A stretch of DNA of 12,050 bases, from contig NZ_MDDW01000003.1 of NCBI RefSeq assembly GCF_001854865.1, positions 106,527 through 118,576 of the forward strand, in the 5' to 3' direction. A program made the translations under genes and the position numbers. Shown piece after piece: positions 6,955 to 12,050 of the stretch (the stretch's first letter is position 1; every line of letters starts with the position of its first letter). The stretch comes from Rhizobium sp. LCM 4573 (GTDB taxonomy: Bacteria; Pseudomonadota; Alphaproteobacteria; Rhizobiales; Rhizobiaceae). The notes below the pieces were generated by a model. The model saw nothing but the letters and a program-made list of their open reading frames with translations, was not told where the DNA came from and searched no databases.

Positions 6955-6979
6955 GACGGATGACTCGACAGAATATTCC
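6955..6979 (-). promoter_or_regulatory. Candidate ECF promoter of the S8 protease gene (GGAAT-N16-CGTC)
   Basis: Read on the minus strand: GGAAT at 6979-6975, a 16-base spacer, CGTC at 6958-6955, then 67 bases to the protease ATG. The -35 element directly abuts the first possible ATG of the divergent sigma gene (6980), so the two genes' start regions overlap. It has the same architecture as the sites at 7490, 8307 and 9188. Confidence 0.65.
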
Positions 6980-7543
6980 ATGCCGTGCCAAAGATTTCCG
7001 ATGACGAACGATACGCTCAATGTGCCCGAACGGCTGGTCGCCTTTCTGCCGAACCTCCGGCGGTTCGCGATCTCGCTCTGCCATTCGCGCGAGCTTGCCG
7101 ATGACCTGGTGCAATCCACCTGCGAGCGGGCGATCGCCGCGGCGGATACCTTCGTGGCGGGCACCCGCTTCGACGCATGGCTGTTCAGGATTCTCCGGAA
7201 TCTGTGGATTGATCATCTGCGGCGCGCCAGGACAGCCGGACCGCAGGAAGATCTCGAAGAGGCTCGAGAGGTCTCCACCCCTTCTGGCGAAGCAGCCTCG
7301 GAAGCGCGCATGACGCTTCTGGAAGTTACCGAAGCGCTTCAAAAACTTCCCGAAGAGCAACGGGAAGTCCTGGTCCTCGTATGCGTCGAGGAGTTGAGCT
7401 ATCGCGACACCGCCGAGGTCCTGTCTATTCCGATCGGCACGGTGATGAGCCGTCTTGCGCGCGCCCGCAAAAATTTGGCCGAGCTGATGGGAATAAGCGG
7501 GGAGGAAAAACGTTCGTCGAACATGAAGGGCGATGTGGCATGA
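6980..7543 (+). CDS. ECF-family RNA polymerase sigma factor
   Basis: A 187-residue extracytoplasmic-function sigma factor with only regions 2 and 4. Region 2 covers about residues 19-82 (FLPNLRRFAISLC, ELADDLVQSTCERAI, RFDAWLFRILRNLWIDHLRR). Region 4 covers about 121-173 (LPEEQREVLVLVCVEELSYRDTAEVL, then the helix-turn-helix IPIGTVMSRLARARKNL). The ATG at 7001 (180 residues, MTNDTLNVPERL) is an equally likely or better start because it gives the usual short N-terminus; neither ATG has a good Shine-Dalgarno sequence. The gene overlaps the anti-sigma gene by ATGA and is divergent from the protease. No GGAAT-N16-CGTY site was seen in front of the sigma gene itself, so direct positive autoregulation is not supported. 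I did not assign an ECF group. Confidence 0.95.
   Translation: MPCQRFPMTNDTLNVPERLVAFLPNLRRFAISLCHSRELADDLVQSTCERAIAAADTFVAGTRFDAWLFRILRNLWIDHLRRARTAGPQEDLEEAREVSTPSGEAASEARMTLLEVTEALQKLPEEQREVLVLVCVEELSYRDTAEVLSIPIGTVMSRLARARKNLAELMGISGEEKRSSNMKGDVA
7490..7514 (+). promoter_or_regulatory. Candidate internal ECF promoter for the anti-sigma gene (GGAAT-N16-CGTT)
   Basis: GGAAT (7490-7494), 16 bases, CGTT (7511-7514), all inside the last codons of the sigma gene and 25 bases before the anti-sigma ATG. The site has the same geometry as the other three. It would give extra anti-sigma transcript when the sigma factor is active, a negative feedback loop. Being inside coding sequence, it could also be chance, which lowers confidence a little. 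Confidence 0.55.
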
Positions 7544-8289
7544 AGAAGCACGAATTCGACGACGAAACATTGATGGCTTATGCCGATGGCGAGCTGGACG
7601 ATGAGACAGCCGCCGGGCTTGAGGCCGCTCTCGAAGCCGATGAAGCCCTCGCCACACGCCTCGCCGTCTTTCTCGACAGCCGGGCCGCGGTCGCTTCTGC
7701 GCTGAAACCCCTCATTCATGAGCCAGTGCCCGAAGCGCTTCTAACTTCCGTCAGGCACATGGCTGAAAAGGCCAAGCCGGTTGAAGATGTGCGAGCGAGA
7801 AATGTCATCGCGTTCCGCCAGAAGCAAGCAGCACTCAAGCAACCACTTCGCAGTTGGCTCATTCCCGTCGCCGCATCGCTCCTGGCCGTCGTAGCAGGCC
7901 TTGGCGGCTTCATGCTCGGGCGGGAGATCGGTGTCACGGGATCGGACGCCGGTGCCGCGCTTACCGCCGCGCTCGATCGGGAAGTCTCGGGAAGCGACGT
8001 GACGCTCGGCAGTTCCGGTGAAACACTGCGTGTGGTTGCCAGCTTCCGAGACGAACATGGCGATCTCTGCCGCGAATACGAGCGCAGGCATCACGGCGTA
8101 AGTACGGTTTCGATAGCATGCCGCGAGGCCGGCACCTGGGTAACCCGGCTGGCATTGTCGGCTCCGCGTGCCGAGGGCTATACCACGGCCTCCGCCCAGG
8201 AAACGATCGACGCCTATCTTGCTTCGATCCACGCAGGCGCGCCGCTTACTCCCGAGGAAGAACGGGAAGCACTTGCCACCTTTCGCTGA
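7540..8289 (+). CDS. Membrane-anchored anti-sigma factor, partner of the ECF sigma factor
   Basis: A 249-residue single-pass protein. The cytoplasmic N-terminus (FDDETLMAYADGELDDETAAGLEAAL, residues 6-31) is the short helical anti-sigma domain typical of ECF partners, but it has none of the His-x3-Cys-x2-Cys ligands of zinc-binding (ZAS) members. One membrane helix spans about 107-127 (LIPVAASLLAVVAGLGGFMLG). The periplasmic part (129-249) contains a CREYE ... ACREAGTW segment with two Cys (177 and 194), resembling the C-terminal region of 17-kDa-type surface antigens. This may be the sensory part. The start is set by the ATGA overlap with the sigma gene and by GAAGGG nine bases upstream. Coupled synthesis should keep the sigma factor bound until a signal from the envelope arrives. 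Confidence 0.88.
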   Translation: MKKHEFDDETLMAYADGELDDETAAGLEAALEADEALATRLAVFLDSRAAVASALKPLIHEPVPEALLTSVRHMAEKAKPVEDVRARNVIAFRQKQAALKQPLRSWLIPVAASLLAVVAGLGGFMLGREIGVTGSDAGAALTAALDREVSGSDVTLGSSGETLRVVASFRDEHGDLCREYERRHHGVSTVSIACREAGTWVTRLALSAPRAEGYTTASAQETIDAYLASIHAGAPLTPEEEREALATFR

Positions 8290-8306
8290 AAATTTGCTTG
8301 CTTAAG

Positions 8307-8331
8307 GGAATAATCCGAACTCGCTGCCGTT
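8307..8331 (+). promoter_or_regulatory. Candidate ECF promoter of the DUF6065-like gene (GGAAT-N16-CGTT)
   Basis: GGAAT (8307-8311), 16 bases, CGTT (8328-8331), 32 bases before the ATG at 8364. The flanks also match the site at 9188: both read GGAATAA and GCCGTTTC, which makes a shared sigma factor more likely. Confidence 0.65.
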
Positions 8332-8333
8332 TC

Positions 8334-8355
8334 CCTCACCATTGAACGTGTGAGG
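8334..8355 (+). promoter_or_regulatory. Leader hairpin overlapping a Shine-Dalgarno sequence
   Basis: CCTCAC (8334-8339) can pair with GTGAGG (8350-8355), and the right arm contains part of the Shine-Dalgarno sequence GAGGAG (8352-8357) of the next gene. Folding would hide the ribosome binding site. With only six base pairs and a 10-base loop it may be chance. Confidence 0.3.
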
Positions 8356-8363
8356 AGACCGCG

Positions 8364-9080
8364 ATGAAGCTCTCTCTGCTGAGAAAGCCGCAGCCGATGA
8401 TAACCTTCCTCTGCCGCAAGGAAGACGAAGGCGTGATCCCTGCGCCGGTGCAGGCAAAAACTGCCCTGCCCGCCTGGTTTCGCAAGCTGCCACCCGTCAG
8501 CGAAGACCACGTCTCGCCCAATGACAGCGGACTCACAGTAAAACGCTGCATGCCGTTTCTGGACGCCATGGCTGCCGGCTGGGTGATAGGCCTTGCCGCA
8601 ACGGTGCGGATGGAAATCGCCGATAACGGCAGCACGGTCAGATGCGGTTGGGATTTCGATCGCACCATGGTCAGCAATCACGCGGGCCACCAAGTGGCCG
8701 GAAATCCCCGCGAACCACTGCCGCCTTGCAAGTTCCACAACTATTGGACCATCCGCACGCCCCCCGGCTGGAGTTGCCTTTTCGTGCCGCCGCTCAATCG
8801 GCCGAACGGCGTATTCGAGATCGTCGCGGGCATCGTCGATACGGATAGCTACCAGTCGGAGATTCATTTTCCCTTCTTCGCCACGGGTGAGGACGGCCTG
8901 CATGTGCTGGAACGCGGCACCCCGATCGTGCAGATCATTCCTTTCCGCCGCGAGACGTCGGATTTGCCAGCCGAGATCCGCGCCGAAAACGGGCAGGAAG
9001 AGGTGGTCCGAAAGACGATCTTCCGCAAAACGCTCGCTTCAGATGGCTGGTACAGAAAGTTCGCGCGCGCCCAGCGATAA
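8364..9080 (+). CDS. DUF6065-like protein of unknown function
   Basis: A 238-residue soluble protein with no signal peptide or membrane helix. It resembles the DUF6065 family, whose role is unknown; the assignment is from memory of the pattern and is moderately sure. Notable segments are PAWFRKLPP (35-43), KRCMPFLDAMAAGWVI (60-75), NYWTIRTPPGWSCLFVPPLNRPNG (129-152), and IVDTDSYQSEIHFPFF followed by LERGTPIVQIIPFRRE (about 160-196). These aromatic and Pro-rich stretches suggest a compact beta-rich fold. The start has an excellent Shine-Dalgarno sequence (GAGGAG, six bases before the ATG). The gene has its own GGAAT-N16-CGTT site, so it may respond to the sigma factor encoded upstream although it is separated from the anti-sigma gene by 74 bases. 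A perfect hairpin follows at 9107-9135. Confidence 0.85.
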   Translation: MKLSLLRKPQPMITFLCRKEDEGVIPAPVQAKTALPAWFRKLPPVSEDHVSPNDSGLTVKRCMPFLDAMAAGWVIGLAATVRMEIADNGSTVRCGWDFDRTMVSNHAGHQVAGNPREPLPPCKFHNYWTIRTPPGWSCLFVPPLNRPNGVFEIVAGIVDTDSYQSEIHFPFFATGEDGLHVLERGTPIVQIIPFRRETSDLPAEIRAENGQEEVVRKTIFRKTLASDGWYRKFARAQR

Positions 9081-9106
9081 CGCGATCAGGAAAAATGCAT
9101 CTGATA

Positions 9107-9135
9107 CCGTCGCCGGGATACAAAGCCGGCGACGG
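9107..9135 (+). terminator. Strong hairpin after the DUF6065-like gene
   Basis: CCGTCGCCGG and CCGGCGACGG form a perfect 10-bp stem around a 9-base loop, 26 bases after the stop codon. There is no T-run on the plus strand, so termination is likely but not classical. It separates the DUF6065 transcript from the next promoter. Confidence 0.55.
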
Positions 9136-9170
9136 CGCTTGCGCGTGAGAAAACATCGATAAGCGACTGA

Positions 9171-9188
9171 AATATTTTGAATATTTTG
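9171..9188 (+). repeat. Tandem AT-rich 9-bp repeat upstream of a promoter
   Basis: AATATTTTG occurs twice head to tail and its last G is the first base of the -35 GGAAT at 9188. AT-rich DNA at this position commonly acts as an UP element bound by the alpha subunit of RNA polymerase; a regulator site is the other option. Confidence 0.45.
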
Positions 9189-9212
9189 GAATAAATGCGA
9201 CTTCACGCCGTT
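9188..9212 (+). promoter_or_regulatory. Candidate ECF promoter of the Ser/Asn-rich gene (GGAAT-N16-CGTT)
   Basis: GGAAT (9188-9192), 16 bases, CGTT (9209-9212), 45 bases before the ATG at 9258. It is the closest match in flanking bases to the site at 8307 and has an AT-rich tandem repeat directly upstream. Confidence 0.65.
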
Positions 9213-9221
9213 TCTCCTTTG

Positions 9222-9243
9222 CAACCGTCAACCGGTTGTTTTT
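9222..9243 (+). other. Leader stem-loop with T5 tail, containing a 10-bp palindrome
   Basis: CAACCG, loop TCAAC, CGGTTG, then TTTTT. The right part is also the perfect palindrome CAACCGGTTG (9229-9238). With transcription expected to start near 9219, the hairpin would sit at the very 5' end of the mRNA, 14 bases ahead of the start codon. It may protect the message, act as a weak attenuator or be an operator. Confidence 0.4.
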
Positions 9244-9257
9244 GAAGGAGAAACACC

Positions 9258-9638
9258 ATGAAAAAAGTCATCGCAATGTTAAGCGCATTTCTAGCGTTTG
9301 GGGTCGTGACTCCCGCACCGGCCAATGCCGATGATCCGCTCACGCGCTTCCTCGACAAATCGTTCCACAGCGGCAAGGCAACCTATGCCTCCTCCCGTCG
9401 TAGTCGGGATGATGATGGCCGCAGAGGCTGGTCGAACTCCAGCTCGAACCGGAATTCCAACAGCTCGTCGGATTCATCGAGCAACTCGAATTCCAATTCC
9501 AGTTCCAATAGCAACTCCAATTCGTCCAATAACTCGAGCTCCAACAGCAACTCGAACTCTTCGAGCAATTCCAGCTCGAACAGCTCGTCCAACTCATCCA
9601 GCAACTCGAGCTCGAATTCCTCCTCCGACGACGATTGA
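9258..9638 (+). CDS. Secreted Ser/Asn-rich low-complexity protein
   Basis: A 126-residue exported protein. A clear Sec signal peptide (MKKVIAMLSAFLAFGVV, cut after ANA at residue 24) is followed by a short normal segment (25-58: DDPLTRFLDKSF and a basic RRSRDDDGRRGW patch). Then comes a tract from 59 to 123 made almost only of Ser and Asn, ending as five SSSN repeats, and a final DDD. Ser is encoded by all six of its codons and Asn by both, so the composition is held by selection on the protein and is not a simple triplet expansion. AAGGAG nine bases upstream supports the start. I recognise no family. A flexible extracellular or surface linker is plausible. It shares a promoter type with the protease, which might act on it; that is speculation. 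Confidence 0.85.
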   Translation: MKKVIAMLSAFLAFGVVTPAPANADDPLTRFLDKSFHSGKATYASSRRSRDDDGRRGWSNSSSNRNSNSSSDSSSNSNSNSSSNSNSNSSNNSSSNSNSNSSSNSSSNSSSNSSSNSSSNSSSDDD

Positions 9639-9645
9639 TACGTCG

Positions 9646-9679
9646 AAAAATGTCCGCCGTCCCTTCACGGGGCGGCGGA
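9646..9679 (-). terminator. Intrinsic terminator of the pca operon
   Basis: On the minus strand an 11-bp stem (9653-9679, one G-U pair, 5-base loop) is followed by CA and TTTTT (9650-9646), 17 bases after the pcaF stop. The same hairpin lies just after the Ser/Asn-rich gene and may also stop that transcript from the other side. Confidence 0.8.
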
Positions 9680-9696
9680 TGGCGGCCGCTCCAAGG

Positions 9697-10902
9697 TCAG
9701 ACCCGTTCGAGCGCGATCGAAATGCCTTGACCGACACCGATGCACATGGTGGCGAGTGCGAGCCTGCCGCCGGAAAACTGCAGTTCGAGCGCCGCAGTGC
9801 CGGTGATGCGTGCGCCGGACATGCCGAGTGGGTGGCCGAGCGCGATCGCACCGCCATTCTTGTTGACACGAACGTCGTAGTCGGCAATGCCGAGCTCGCG
9901 CAGCGTGGCAAGGCCCTGGCTGGCGAAGGCCTCGTTGAGTTCGATCACATCGAACCGCTCCTGCGTAAGCCCGAGGCGCGCCATCAGTTTCTGTGACGCC
10001 GGTGCCGGGCCGATCCCCATGATGCGCGGAGGAACGCCTGCCGTTGCGCCGCCAAGGATGCGTGCGATTGGCGTGAGGCCATGTTTTCTTGCGGCGGCTT
10101 CCGAGGCGATGATAAGACCTGCGGCGCCGTCATTGACGCCGGAGGCATTGCCTGCCGTCACCGTACCGCCTTCCTTTTTGAAGGGCGTACCGAGCTTTGC
10201 AAGGGCCTCGATCGTTGTGGCGCGCGGATGCTCGTCCTTCTCGACGACGATAGGATCGCCCTTGCGCTGCGGGATCGTCACCGGAGCAATTTCCTTCGCC
10301 AGGCGACCGTTTGTCTGAGCTTCCGCGGCCTTCGCCTGGCTGCGGACGGCAAAGGCATCCTGGTCTTCGCGGCTCACCTTGAAGTCTTCCGCAACGTTCT
10401 CGCCGGTCTCCGGCATCGAATCCACACCGTATTGCTTCTTCATCAGCGGGTTGATGAACCGCCAGCCGATCGTCGTGTCGTAGATCTCCGCATTGCGCGA
10501 GAAAGCCGTGTCTGCCTTCGGCATGACGAACGGCGCGCGGCTCATGCTCTCCACGCCGCCGGCGATGATGAACTCGGCTTCGCCCGACTTGATGGCGCGG
10601 GCGGCGGTGATCACCGCATCCATGCCCGAGCCGCAAAGGCGGTTGATTGTCGTGCCAGTCACCGAGACGGGTAGGCCCGCCAGCAGCAGCGACATGCGCG
10701 CGACATTGCGGTTGTCCTCGCCCGCCTGGTTGGCGCAGCCGAAGATGACGTCCTCAACCGCCTCCCAATCCACCTTGGCGTTACGCTTCATCAGGGCTTT
10801 CAGCGGGATGGCGCCAAGATCGTCGGTGCGGACGGAGGAGAGCGATCCGCCGAAGCGGCCGATGGGCGTGCGGATATAGTCGCAGATATAGGCTTCGGTC
10901 AT
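9697..10902 (-). CDS. pcaF: 3-oxoadipyl-CoA thiolase (beta-ketoadipyl-CoA thiolase)
   Basis: A 401-residue cytoplasmic thiolase that splits 3-oxoadipyl-CoA with CoA into succinyl-CoA and acetyl-CoA, the last step of the beta-ketoadipate pathway for protocatechuate and catechol. All catalytic residues are present: nucleophile Cys90 (NRLCGSGMDAV), His357 (GHPLGMSGAR) and Cys387 (CIGVGQG), with the NEAFA motif at 323-327. The start MTEAYICDYIRTP is chosen because GAGGAGG lies just upstream and the length equals that of known PcaF; a longer frame into pcaJ is not real. Its stop-to-start gap with pcaJ is 10 bases and the pcaJ stop overlaps the Shine-Dalgarno region, so it is the third gene of a pcaIJF operon. 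General acetyl-CoA acetyltransferases are similar, but the neighbours favour PcaF. Confidence 0.94.
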   Translation of the reverse strand: MTEAYICDYIRTPIGRFGGSLSSVRTDDLGAIPLKALMKRNAKVDWEAVEDVIFGCANQAGEDNRNVARMSLLLAGLPVSVTGTTINRLCGSGMDAVITAARAIKSGEAEFIIAGGVESMSRAPFVMPKADTAFSRNAEIYDTTIGWRFINPLMKKQYGVDSMPETGENVAEDFKVSREDQDAFAVRSQAKAAEAQTNGRLAKEIAPVTIPQRKGDPIVVEKDEHPRATTIEALAKLGTPFKKEGGTVTAGNASGVNDGAAGLIIASEAAARKHGLTPIARILGGATAGVPPRIMGIGPAPASQKLMARLGLTQERFDVIELNEAFASQGLATLRELGIADYDVRVNKNGGAIALGHPLGMSGARITGTAALELQFSGGRLALATMCIGVGQGISIALERV

Positions 10903-10912
10903 GGCTTCCTCC

Positions 10913-11617
10913 TCAAAGTTCCGGCACGACGAGATCGGCCACCTGGCCTTCCATGTGCAATGGTGCACCCGTCATAGCCTGCAGTTCCTCGATCGTCATG
11001 GCGGAAAGCTTCTCGCGCACCACGAAATGACCGTCCTTGATATCCACTACCGCATGGCTGGTATAGACGCGCGTGATGCAGCCTACGCCGGTCAGCGGGA
11101 AGGTGCACTTCTCGACCAGCTTCGGTTCACCATTCTTTGCCACATGCTCGGTGATGACGAAGACCTGTTTGGCGCCGTGCACGAGGTCCATCGCACCGCC
11201 AACCGCCGGCACGCCCTTGCTGCCCACCCGCCAATTGGCGAGATCGCCGTTCTGAGCGACCTGATAGGCCCCGAGGATAGCGACGTCGAGATGGCCCCCA
11301 CGCACCATGGCAAAGCTGTCGGCATGGTGGAAGAAGGCAGCGCCCGGCTTCAGCGTGACGGCCTTCTTGCCCGCGTTGATCAAGTCCCAGTCTTCCTCGC
11401 CCTTCGGCGGTGCTTCGCCGAAGTTCAAAATGCCGTTTTCGGTGTGGAAGATCGCCTCCCGCCCCGGCGGCTGGTAACGGGCCACCATTTCCGGAAAACC
11501 GATACCGAGATTGACATAGGCGCCATCGGCGATGTCCTGCGCCGCGCGCCAGGCGATCTGCGCATTGGAAAGCTTGATGTCTTCTCGGGTGTCGATCGCG
11601 TTCGTATCGCGGGTCAT
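10913..11617 (-). CDS. pcaJ: 3-oxoadipate CoA-transferase, subunit B (beta)
   Basis: A 234-residue subunit that, with PcaI, moves CoA from succinyl-CoA to 3-oxoadipate. The catalytic Glu that forms the acyl-CoA intermediate in this family is Glu60 in the HTENGIL motif; the GAYVNLGIGFPEMVA segment (32-46) and GGHLDVAILGAYQV are also typical. Length is close to the family's usual 210-235. The start MTRDTN is fixed by the ATGA overlap with the end of pcaI. It is followed by pcaF 10 bases later. In rhizobia such operons are usually controlled by an IclR-type regulator (PcaR) upstream of pcaI; that region is outside the window. Confidence 0.95.
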   Translation of the reverse strand: MTRDTNAIDTREDIKLSNAQIAWRAAQDIADGAYVNLGIGFPEMVARYQPPGREAIFHTENGILNFGEAPPKGEEDWDLINAGKKAVTLKPGAAFFHHADSFAMVRGGHLDVAILGAYQVAQNGDLANWRVGSKGVPAVGGAMDLVHGAKQVFVITEHVAKNGEPKLVEKCTFPLTGVGCITRVYTSHAVVDIKDGHFVVREKLSAMTIEELQAMTGAPLHMEGQVADLVVPEL

Positions 11618-12050
11618 ATGTATGCCACTCCGGCCTGGATGAGTTCTTCTTCCTGCTGCGGGTCGGTCACTTCGACGACATGATCGACGAAGATGCCAGG
11701 GGTGACGACCTGTTCCGGGTCTATGCCTCCTGGCAGCACAATCTTTGAGACTTGGGCGATCGTCTTTTCCGCCGCCATGCACATCAGCGGGTTAAAGTTG
11801 CGGCCCGCCTTGTTGTAGGTGAGATTGCCGTGGGTATCGCCGACATGCGCTTTGACGATCGCGAAATCCGCCTTCAGCCAGCGTTCCTGCACATATTTCC
11901 GGCCATCGAATTCGGCGATCGGCTTGCCCTCGGCAAGCTCGGTACCGTAGCTCGTCGGCGTGTAGAAGGCGGGAATGCCCGCGCCGCCGGCACGAATGCG
12001 CTCGGCAAGCGTCCCCTGCGGAACCAATTCAAGCTCGATCTCGCCGGCAA
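11614..12050 (-). CDS. pcaI: 3-oxoadipate CoA-transferase, subunit A (alpha), C-terminal part; 5' end outside window
   Basis: The last 144 or so residues of the alpha subunit, which pairs with PcaJ. The frame stays open to the window edge (reading AGEIELELVPQGTLAERIR), so the TTG near 12027 is an ordinary Leu codon. Family marks are the QGTLAERIRAGGAGIPAFYTPT segment, GRKYVQERWLKADFAIVKAH, GDTHGNLTYNKAGRNFNP and a C-terminal VDHVVEV. The stop overlaps the pcaJ start (ATGA), so the two subunits are translationally coupled, as expected for a heteromeric enzyme. Confidence 0.94.
   Translation of the reverse strand, partial: AGEIELELVPQGTLAERIRAGGAGIPAFYTPTSYGTELAEGKPIAEFDGRKYVQERWLKADFAIVKAHVGDTHGNLTYNKAGRNFNPLMCMAAEKTIAQVSKIVLPGGIDPEQVVTPGIFVDHVVEVTDPQQEEELIQAGVAYI

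Noticed and set aside
6902..6960. Possible promoter for the ECF sigma gene on the plus strand (GAAAC-N17-CGCT around 6904-6929)
   Set aside because: Two positions differ from GGAAC-N16/17-CGTT and nothing else supports it; I do not claim a sigma-gene promoter.
9222..9243. Intrinsic terminator stopping the Ser/Asn-rich transcript
   Set aside because: It has a stem and T5, but the stem is only 6 bp and it would begin within a few bases of the expected transcript start, so it is better described as a 5' leader structure.
9421..9638. Simple DNA repeat or satellite, or CRISPR-like array, in the Ser/Asn tract
   Set aside because: The DNA does not repeat exactly: all six Ser codons and both Asn codons are mixed, and there are no constant repeats with unique spacers.
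9325..9996. Plus-strand frame rich in Arg, Pro, Thr and Ala running from the Ser/Asn tract into the pcaF antisense
   Set aside because: It is a shifted reading of the Ser/Asn repeat and passes through the terminator into pcaF. The Ser/Asn frame has a signal peptide, Shine-Dalgarno sequence and stop.
10901..11683. 260-codon plus-strand frame opposite pcaJ
   Set aside because: It is antisense to a gene with an identified active-site Glu and operon structure; the translated product shows no recognisable domain.

Overview
The window looks like chromosomal DNA of an alphaproteobacterium, most likely a member of the Rhizobiales close to Rhizobium, Sinorhizobium or Agrobacterium. The support is the GC-rich coding sequence, the pcaIJF gene order, a twin-arginine-exported TRAP binding protein of the 2-oxo-acid/chloroaromatic type, and promoter-like sites of the GGAAY-N16-CGTY kind used by alphaproteobacterial ECF sigma factors. 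This placement comes from reading, not from a search. There are no RNA genes, insertion sequences, phage genes or CRISPR arrays.

Layout. (1) 1-1086: the 3' end of a NarX/NarP-type histidine kinase gene, overlapping by ATGA with a NarL/LuxR-family response regulator. (2) 1209-4554: a complete TRAP transporter in the order small permease, large permease, binding protein. The two-component pair sits directly upstream and a NarL-like 7-2-7 inverted repeat lies between them, so the pair probably controls uptake of an organic acid. Two perfect hairpins separate the large permease from the binding protein, and an 11-bp hairpin ends the unit. (3) 4624-5148 (minus): an exported DUF4142 protein with an EcfG-like promoter, followed by a possible 36-residue membrane peptide. 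(4) 5502-9638: an exported subtilisin-like protease (minus strand), divergent from an ECF sigma factor and its membrane anti-sigma factor, then a DUF6065-like protein and a secreted Ser/Asn-rich low-complexity protein. (5) 9697-12050 (minus): pcaI (partial), pcaJ and pcaF, the last two steps of the beta-ketoadipate pathway, ending in a good intrinsic terminator.

The most interesting part is region 4. Four sites with exactly the same architecture, GGAAT-N16-CGTT or CGTC, lie in front of four of its genes: the protease (minus strand), the anti-sigma factor (inside the 3' end of the sigma gene), the DUF6065 gene and the Ser/Asn-rich gene. No match was found elsewhere in the window by eye. This suggests a compact self-contained regulon in which the sigma factor drives its own inhibitor, an exported Asp-rich protease, a cytoplasmic protein of unknown function and a secreted disordered protein. 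The assignment of the sites to this sigma factor is inference; the pattern itself is in the sequence.
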